A DNA stretch of 64,000 nt, taken from assembly GCA_963920525.1 (NCBI GenBank), contig OY986437.1, positions 29,989,063 to 30,053,062 of the forward strand, in the 5' to 3' direction. A program made the position numbers and the translations under genes. This DNA comes from Dichetophora obliterata. Its lineage: Eukaryota; Arthropoda; Insecta; Diptera; Sciomyzidae. Positions 57,010 to 64,000 of the stretch are shown piece by piece. Numbering within the stretch: position 1 is the first letter of the stretch; each line of letters opens with the position of its first letter. Under the pieces are notes generated by a model that did no database searches, had not been told where the DNA came from, and saw only the letters and a list, made by a program, of their open reading frames with translations.

Positions 57010-57193
57010 AGACCACATCAGTACTATGGTAGGAGTCTTTACAGGCCACTGCCTGATTGGCAGACACGCTCAGAGGTTGAGCATCCTCCAAAACGACTTC
57101 TGCAGAAGCTGTAGAGATGAAGAGGAGGAAGAATCTACAGTACATTTCCTCTGCACTTGCCCAGCGCTGGCTCAAAAACGCCTTCTTCACTAA
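57010..57193 (+). pseudogene. LOA/R1-like LINE ORF2 C-terminal fragment
   Basis: The frame encodes VFTGHCLIGRHAQRLSILQN, then DFCRSCRDEEEEE, VHFLCTC and PALAQKRLLH. The C-X2-C-X10-H-X4-C knuckle after a GHCLIGRHA motif is the usual end of ORF2 in RNase H-bearing LINEs of the LOA/R1/I group. The remainder of the gene is missing on both sides; the left edge touches the CCCGGGAT element, which may have inserted here. The Met start of the open frame is in unrelated sequence. Confidence 0.75.
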
Positions 57194-57197
57194 AGGC

Positions 57198-57490
57198 CCC
57201 TATAGACGAGCAACTAATCGCACAACTGGTTGATAAAATGGTTGCTAGTTGATGAAAATAAGCAGTGTGTAGGTGGGTTTTTGGTTTTTTTCAGTTTTTC
57301 AACCAGTTTTCCAACCAGTTGCTGAAAATCAAGAAGTTTTGATTTTTTCGGCTCAAGCTCATCGAGTTGATCAACTAGTTGTCGTGTTTTTAGCAAACTT
57401 AGCAACTAAACGGAAAACTGAATTTGCAACTGGTTTTTCAATGACTTTGATAAACTCTCAAAATCTTCGGTACATCGAATCATAGGCTTT
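57198..57490. repeat. Fragment with AACCAGTTG/CAACTAGTT motifs
   Basis: After GGCCCCTATAGACGAGCAAC, short words AACTGGTTG, AACCAGTTG and CAACTAGTTG recur about ten times over 290 bp in both directions. The start resembles the GGGCGC-TTATAGTG ends at 1279-2717, so it may be a Harbinger-type remnant. The two overlapping frames come from the repeats. Confidence 0.4.
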
Positions 57491-57627
57491 ATGCACAGCT
57501 CAAATTGGTTTAAATAGCGAAAGGAAATTAACCCGTTGGTATCACAATAGGTCTTATTGGCCTAAGTGTGTCTCAATTGAGGCAAATTCAACGCAAATTC
57601 TTACATATCTCTACTAAGTAGGACTTT

Positions 57628-59153
57628 CAATCCTACTCGGATTTCGGGATATAAAATTCGTGATCCCGGGATTTTTCGTGATCCCGAAAAGTGAATATTT
57701 TAATAAATGGCTTTAACCTGTATTAAAAGCAAGGTCCGTTAATTACTCTTTCTCTTAATTCCAAACGCAGTCGTTATTTATAATTAAAATATTCAAAACA
57801 CTCTCAAGTTTAAAAAACCAAGACGAAATCTAATGCAGACAAGGGTTACGTGACAGCTGTAATGTACAAAGAATCTAAGAAAAAAAAAATCAAGAAAAAT
57901 TGGAAGATAAAGTCGAATTCTGAAATCTAATTTTTTTTTCAGGTCCTCCAGAAATTGCAATTTTAACACTTGTAAACACTTGTAAATTTTATCGTTGAAA
58001 AGTATACATCACCTGATTAAATAAATCAAGAATAAAAATTATATTAGAAATTAATGATTATGGTATGATGACTTTTTTAACAATAATCATAATCTTTGCA
58101 GTCCTTAAATAATGATATTTGGTAAATTTTTAAGCATTTAAATTATAAAATAAGTTTTTTTCTAAATGACCTTGTTATTTATTTAGTTGATTTTATAGGA
58201 TTTAAATACAAATTCAAAATATTTGATAGTTTAAATCATACTTATTTTAAATACAAATTCTAGTTGTTTAGATGGTTTAAAATCGTTTATTGAGCTTTAG
58301 GTCAAGGTTAGAACAATTAATTGTTCTAGCAAATCTTTCCAAAGAAACAACAAGAACAACAACGTTTTTCAATATGAAAAATGAAAGCACCACTAGCTGA
58401 TTTTATTGCAATTTCGGCCCTGCTAAAGGCTTCATCAGAAATCTTTGTGATACGCCGTGCGTGCGAGCGCATTAGCGCACTGCACTACAGAGGCGCTGAG
58501 ATTTTAAGTGTCAATTTCTCAGTTTTTCTCTCATTTCATTTTTTCATGGTTTTTGTTGTATTTTTGCTTTACTTTAGTCTTTATGCTTATGTTATTATTA
58601 TGGAATCCAAAAGTCAATTGGAAGTCTTCCACTAACAAAGCATGGTTACTGAAGTTGTTTTTAGATTTTTGCTGATATATTTTCAGCCTGTTTCTGTTTG
58701 GTCGTGCTCTACCATTTGATTAAAATTTTTTTCTAAATGACCTTGTTATTTATTATATTGATTTTATAAGCATAAAGACTAAAGTAAACCAAAATGCAAC
58801 AACAACCATGAAAATATGAAATGGGAGAAAAACTGAGAAATTGACACTATAAAAAAACTATAGTACAGTAATAAAACTATTACTAATTAAAATATTCCAT
58901 GAAAGTTAAACAGCCTAGTTACAAGAGTCTTTTAAGAATGCAATCAAAACAAACTAAAAAATTGACTTCCAAAGCATATAGAGATAAAAAAAGAAAAAGA
59001 GTGATTTCGATATTTAAGAAAAACCATCGTTTACATTGCAGTTGTATTTGTAGTTTTTGAAAATTTTTATATTTTCTTGTAAACACTAAATTTCACCCCA
59101 AAATCCGGGATTCCTGGACTAAAAATTACTCCCGAGATTGAAAGGCTTCTTTA
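57628..59153. mobile_element. Element rich in CCCGGGAT motifs, copy 2
   Basis: CTTTCAATCCTACTCGGATT and CGTGATCCCGGGATTTTTCG lie near the left end, and ACTCCCGAGATTGAAAGGC, inverted, at the right. Inside, an 84-bp block (58508-58590) is inverted at 58768-58850, and TTTTTTTCTAAATGACCTTG is directly repeated (58155 and 58729). No domain is seen in the frame at 58381-58635. Confidence 0.5.
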
Positions 59154-59360
59154 ACCAGTATCACTGAGGACTGAAATGGTCTATGCAATTCTTTTTCGAG
59201 AAGGCACTGGATTAAAATAACCCAACCTAATTATCTATTTCTCAAAACAAAAATTAAGTTCTGACTAACGACAATAAAAAGTTGTAGATTTTGGGATACT
59301 TCATGTAAAGCTGGTGGCATTCGAAAAAGTAAAAAACAAAGTGGTAAATTGTTAATTGTA

Positions 59361-59875
59361 AAGGGTGATCCAATACGAGGTACTTTTTTCAACTGGGTTG
59401 TTTTGACAGCTGTTATGTGTCAAATGCCTTGTCCATATGACGTTTGTGTTCAGTATTCAATACGACTCAATCATGAATAGTCTTACTTTTGAACAACATT
59501 TATTAATTGTGAAAACTTGCTACCAAAATAAGTCATCAGTTTGAGAATGTTATAGAGTTCTTCAACATCATTTTGGTCCATATGAGCGTCCACACCATCA
59601 AACCATCACCAAATTTCGAACCAATTTTACACTAACTAGTTATTGGACATTCATCATTCAACCGATATCGAATTTTGTCAAAATTTGAAAATTGGACCCA
59701 CAGAATGGACCACTTAGGAGCTAGTTAGTCGTGGGCAACATTTGAAAGAAATAATTTTTAAACATTGAGTTGTAGGAACCGAACTATCATTTCAAATAAA
59801 GATTTGCATCAATACATTGATTTTTATGTATTTTATTTAGAAAACAAAGTAGGAAGCTCTTACTGGATCACCCTT
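59361..59875 (+). mobile_element. 515-bp internally deleted mariner/IS630-type element
   Basis: The inverted ends AAGGGTGATCCAATA and AAGGGTGATCCAGTA are flanked by TA (59359-59360 and 59876-59877). The middle keeps the beginning and end of a transposase gene but lacks the catalytic core. Confidence 0.8.
59473..59650 (+). pseudogene. Transposase N-terminal remnant
   Basis: MNSLTFEQHLLIVKTCYQNK begins a helix-turn-helix region, followed after an in-frame TGA (59542-59544) by ECYRVLQHHFGPYERPH and TITKFRTNF. The pattern EQ-L-IV-YYQN fits N-terminal domains of IS630/mariner-related transposases in insects. The catalytic residues are deleted. A short C-terminal remnant with SRGQHLKEIIF follows near 59728. 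Confidence 0.65.
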
Positions 59876-59877
59876 TA

Positions 59878-61718
59878 GTAAAGTGACAACACTGATTGCT
59901 ACCACTTGTTAACAACATAGTTGTTGTTGTTGTTGTTGATTTTTATTATCGTCCGATGCTAGCTCATCAATGAAACACACAAAAAAAAACATAATGAGCT
60001 GCACTATCGTCGGAAATTGTCACCCAGGAGTCAATTAACTAGACGTTACAACGATTTATCTATTCCTCTTTACATAAGTTTCTTTGTATTGTGGTTTTTA
60101 CTACATATTTTTCCATATTGCTGCATTGCTTATATCTCTTTTTCAGCTGTTAAAAAATACTTGATGTGATCTTTAGTGCATCATCAAATTAAAAACCCAC
60201 ACATGTGTTTTTCGGTCCTATAAAGATAGAGAAGGAAGCACAGGCATTAACCAAATTATTGCCTGCTGTTACACTTCATGTTCATGGGAAACCACTTTTA
60301 AAGATAGAAATTGCTTATATTGTTATGTTGACCCTTGAAAAATCAGGTATTTTATATTGCAACAAATGCTAACTACTTCAAAAATGTGTGGGCAACATAA
60401 AATTTCGTAGTTATCAACTGGCAGCAATTTACGACGATCATAAAAGAAAGTAATGTTGAGTTGATTAGCCAGCCCATTCATGGTGTTGTGATAGTGCATG
60501 AAAATTAAAACTTTGTGTTTTTCACCATTCATTTTATGATTGTAATTTCAACAAGCTGTGAGTGAGAGTCACAAAAATATATTGCATTTGAATTTTTGTT
60601 ACAAGTTATGTGGGTGTTTCTTGGTGGGAAATGTGATACTAAAGGGCACTTCATTATTAATTAGTAAGATTTTTTTCTTAAAAGCTTGTTTTAGTTGTCA
60701 ATTAGTAAAAAATTATAATTTCGAACAAACAACGCATTTCAATTTATTTTAAGTCGGGAAAAAATCACAAGAAATCTATAATATAAAAAAATGTAATAAT
60801 ATAATTTTTTTTTGTTATAAAATTATATTATTTAAAGTTTTTCTTAATTTAAAAGTTTTCGGAGTTTGTTTTTTAAATGTCAAAATAAAATCAAATTATT
60901 CATTAGATACATTATTATAGTATTATATTTATTTCATAAAAATATATTTTTTGCTAAAATTTAAATTAATTTTAAAATACATATATAAATTCAATACTGC
61001 ACGAAATTTTTGATTTTCGTGTTTATATACACAAAATCCGCAAAAAGCTAAATATAGTGGTATTTATTTTGCAGACATATTATTTTATTTCTTTAATTTT
61101 AGTTAGATAAATAAAATGTTTGCCAAATAAAGATTATTTTAATATAGTTTTCTATCTCAATTATTAATAAGTAATGTCAAAAAAGAAATTTCCAAATGTA
61201 GTTATTGTGCCCCTTAATTAGATTATATATTTGATGTTCAATTTCATTAATGAAATGAACACTTGCACAGTTAGGATTTTTCCTACAACAATTCTCTGGC
61301 GTCTGTGTCTTATTTGAATCAGCATTCGGCTGACATTATTTCAAGTTCAATTGGTTCCCTCATCTGCGACTTAACTTAGATGTTGTGATTCAATGGAACT
61401 GTCTGTCTCTTCATAGATTAAATGAAGTTGAACAAAATCAACGCATTAATTCGGTCCCATTAGGGTTAATTAAAATATGTTCTTATTTGATTGTATCAGT
61501 ACTGTTGCTTTTTTTGTTGTGTTGCTCTTGGTGTTGTTGTTATTATTGTATTGCGATAAATTCAAACACACACTTCGCGGATAAATAGTTATATGTAGAT
61601 ATGCATTAAAATGATTCTAAGAACTTGTGGTGACCACTCAATCGAACCACTCCCAGTTGAAAAGTGAGTGTTTTATGTTTGTTTTCTGGTTCTATTTTTT
61701 TTTTAGTGCACAGGAGAA
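59878..61718. other. A+T-rich non-coding DNA
   Basis: A GTT repeat lies at 59921-59939. No gene is recognised; the frames are short and without domains. Confidence 0.4.
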
Positions 61719-61720
61719 TA

Positions 61721-62491
61721 TCCCAGTGGGCATTTTAGGGAGTGCTTCTCAAAAGAAGGTATGCTAGCACTGCTATAATTGGCGTCAATACACCTTACAT
61801 GATCACTGCATTGATGAGTACTTCTGTAAGGCCTACCTTTTGAAGGTTCTGATTCTTTTCATATTATTTTATATGAAAAAATTTACAAAAACAAATCTAA
61901 AAAAATTTTAAATACACGGAACAGTTTGTAAAAATATGTAGATTTTAAAAAAAAACAACAAAAAAATTTTTGTCTGAGTTGGGTCTCGAACCCGGGCTCC
62001 CGAAAACTAACACATTACATATTATATTATATGAAAATATTTATATGGAAAGACTCCAAGTCTTTTCTTATATTTTTGTATGAAGAAAATTTATAAAACA
62101 ATTCAAAAAAATTTTAAATATGCAGAGAAGTTTGTAAAAAATGTAAATTTAGAAAAAAAACAACGAGTTGGGTCTCGATCCCGGGCTCCCGAAAGCTTAC
62201 TTTCATTTGTATTGATGCAAAATAAGCTATTGATTTTTAACAACCACGATAGACGAGTTGGTAAGATGTCGGACCGCCACATAAGAGGACCATGGTTCAA
62301 ATCTGAAATTGTTAGTAATTTTTTATTTCAAGTTAATATATATATTGCTTTTCCTTCTAACGTGACTTCTTGAAAGAGCGCTTCTAGCAGGTCTCTTTTG
62401 AGCAAGCAGAGCGGAAGGCCTGCAAGGAGTGTGGAAGACCTTAGGCAGGCCTGCTAGAAGTCTTTCGGACTCCTGCAATTGCCCACTGGGA
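61721..62491. mobile_element. 771-bp element with TCCCAGTGGGCA ends and tRNA-like content
   Basis: TCCCAGTGGGCATTTT and its counterpart TCCCAGTGGGCAATTG are inverted ends, with TA directly outside both (61719-61720 and 62492-62493). Each end is followed by AGCACTCC/CAGGCCTGC-type palindromic text. Inside, a ~190-bp unit is duplicated, marked by GAGTTGGGTCTCGA at 61976 and 62165. A tRNA-like stretch follows it. The family is uncertain. Confidence 0.6.
62246..62312 (+). other. tRNA-like (SINE-type) sequence
   Basis: ATAGACGAGTTGGTAAGATG resembles an A box and D arm, and CCATGGTTCAAATCTGA a B box 40 bp later. No acceptor stem can be closed, so it is not a working tRNA. It could be the head of an old SINE within the surrounding element. 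Confidence 0.35.
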
Positions 62492-62493
62492 TA

Positions 62494-62775
62494 GTACTCA
62501 TTATATCTAGTGGATAATAAGTACAAAAACAAGTCATAAATTCTTAAATAAATAAAGAATGTATATATAAACAGCAAGAAGTGTTGGTTAGCATAGAAAA
62601 GTGACTTTACTTCACTTAAGAGTGGATTTCGAAATAAACCGTCGCACAGTGAACTGTCTCCATATAAACGATGGACAAAAAAAAAGGAGTTCTCCTATGA
62701 TAATGCAATTTTGTATGCTTAATTAGTTTAAGCTAATAATTAGTAAAAGCTAAAAATTAATCTAAGCTAAAAAAT
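62494..62775. other. Non-coding DNA
   Basis: No gene or repeat is recognised. Confidence 0.35.
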
Positions 62776-63160
62776 GGTCGAAATCGGTTCGACCCTAGGG
62801 CTACCTCCCTTGGACGTATATGAATTTTTTTAATTGATTTTGTATGGGAGGTACATACAAAAGTTGGCCGATCTTAACAAAAATTTTTCAGAAGATTAAT
62901 CAAATAGAGTTATAGATGTGTACTGAAAATAATCGAAATCGCTTCAATGTGACGGGTACCACCTTTGGATTTAGTTTAATATTTTACTTGATTTTGTATG
63001 GGAGGTACATACAAAAATTGGCCGATCTTAACGAAAATTCGTCAAAATGATAGTAAAATAGAATAACAGATGCGTACTAAAAATAGTCAAAATCGGTTAG
63101 ACCCAGGGGTACCTACCTTGGACCTATATTAATTTTTTACTTGCTTTTGTATGTAAACTT
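62776..63160 (+). repeat. 154-bp tandem repeat, about 2.5 units
   Basis: TGTATGGGAGGTACATACAA recurs at 62841 and 62995, and the preceding AAATCGGTTCGACCC and CCTTGGAC blocks appear three times. The last unit is cut short near 63150. Confidence 0.75.
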
Positions 63161-63336
63161 TTAATTTTAAGCATTTAAAAAAAATATTTTTGTAGGACGA
63201 AGTAGGAAAAGTTATTTTCAGTTCCATATTGTACAATATATGTGTTTTAATAATCCGAAAAAAATCACTTATTTTAACATATTCTATTGGTTTTCCACCA
63301 AAATATGCAAATTTTTCATTATTTCTTATTCAAATA

Positions 63337-63941
63337 CAGTGTTGCGCAAAATAATAGCAACAAATAAGTGCGCTGCAACAAAATCGTGTATCTTTTTTAA
63401 TATTGGGGACACACAAAATGATTACAGGAATCAAAGCATATATTCATACATCATATATAAAGCATATCAAATTCAAATTTGGTTTTGTTTTTTTTATTAA
63501 ATTTAAAATTAATGTGACATTCAATTTGTCTGAGAGCAAAACAAAAGCAAAAAAACTTGAAAAATGTAAAAAGAGAACAGAAGTTCCAAGAATTACCGGA
63601 AAAAGTTCCGTTATTGTAAAGCACGTGTTGTTTGTAAGCCCATAAATTTTAAGTTTAGTTTTGTTTTTGCGCTAGTTGTTGCGCTAGTTGTATCAAACAG
63701 TTTGATATTAATAGGTCAATAGTTTGCAGATTAATAAAGAAATATACCGCTGCGTGATGACAGGAACATTTGTGGCGTGATCAAACGAAATGCATTTGCC
63801 ACCAAAAAAAAAGCCAAATTTGAATATGATTTGTCCTGAATATGATGTATGAATATATGCTTTTTTCCTATAATCATTTTTGTGTGTCCCTAATATTTAA
63901 AAAGATACACGATTTTGTTGCTGTTATTTTGCGCAACACTG
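63337..63941. mobile_element. 605-bp Tc1-type short element
   Basis: CAGTGTTGCGCAAAATAATA begins the left end and is inverted almost exactly at the right, ending CAACACTG. TA flanks both (63335-63336 and 63942-63943). The match continues with AACAAAATCGTGTATCTTTT then AATATT. The CAGTG start at TA is typical of Tc1-like elements. The frames inside have no clear transposase domain. Confidence 0.85.
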
Positions 63942-64000
63942 TATATCGAATTTCGAAACCACTTTAAAATATTTTGTTTTGAATTTTTAATAAAACAAAT

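Overview
The window looks like gene-poor, transposon-rich nuclear DNA from an insect, most likely a fly (Diptera). The grounds are indirect: very high A+T, a mauritiana-type mariner close in size to the classic fly elements, an I-type LINE with RNase H, Foldback-like elements with 9-bp target duplications, and many short hAT, PIF/Harbinger and piggyBac-type non-autonomous elements. I see no convincing host exon, no rRNA, no functional tRNA and no CRISPR. Clade names for elements rest on visible motifs and target-site duplications, not on a database search.

1-12.3 kb. A PIF/Harbinger-like element (1279-2717, TAA duplication) is followed by a 9.5-kb block bounded by TTAA and piggyBac-like ends (2788-12303). 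Inside the block are an 840-bp palindrome, a direct repeat, a ~235-bp tandem array, and a LINE with two open reading frames (ORF1 5754-6917, ORF2 7104-10793). ORF2 is full length, with endonuclease, reverse transcriptase and RNase H. A second copy of the direct repeat follows the LINE.

12.3-22 kb. A 1.2-kb element with a perfect 8-bp duplication, two related Foldback-like elements (14536-15415 and 17698-18522; the second appears inserted in the terminal repeat of a dead Tc1-like element), a 264-bp hAT-like hairpin, and a degenerate ~140-bp minisatellite inside a dispersed repeat family with GGGCGTGG-type motifs that recurs near 26 kb and 33 kb.

22-31 kb. A decayed LINE is split by a complete 1288-bp mariner whose transposase gene has one frameshift and one stop. 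Further inverted-repeat elements follow.

31-41.2 kb. An inverted array of GAAATAACGCCC-type motifs, a hAT-like element nested in another inverted-repeat element, and a Harbinger-type and a piggyBac-type short element that abut and share target bases.

41.2-50 kb. A dead LINE on the minus strand is interrupted by a SINE with a tRNA-like head; two more copies of the SINE lie 4-5 kb away.

50-64 kb. A palindromic hAT-like element with a Helitron-like element in its centre, a hAT-like element with a perfect duplication (53000-54934), two elements rich in CCCGGGAT motifs around a LINE fragment, an internally deleted mariner/IS630-type element, a CCCAGTGGG-ended element holding tRNA-like sequence, and a Tc1-type short element at the right edge.

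The window therefore records successive insertions, not a set of cooperating genes. The only open genes with clear function are those of the 5-kb LINE.
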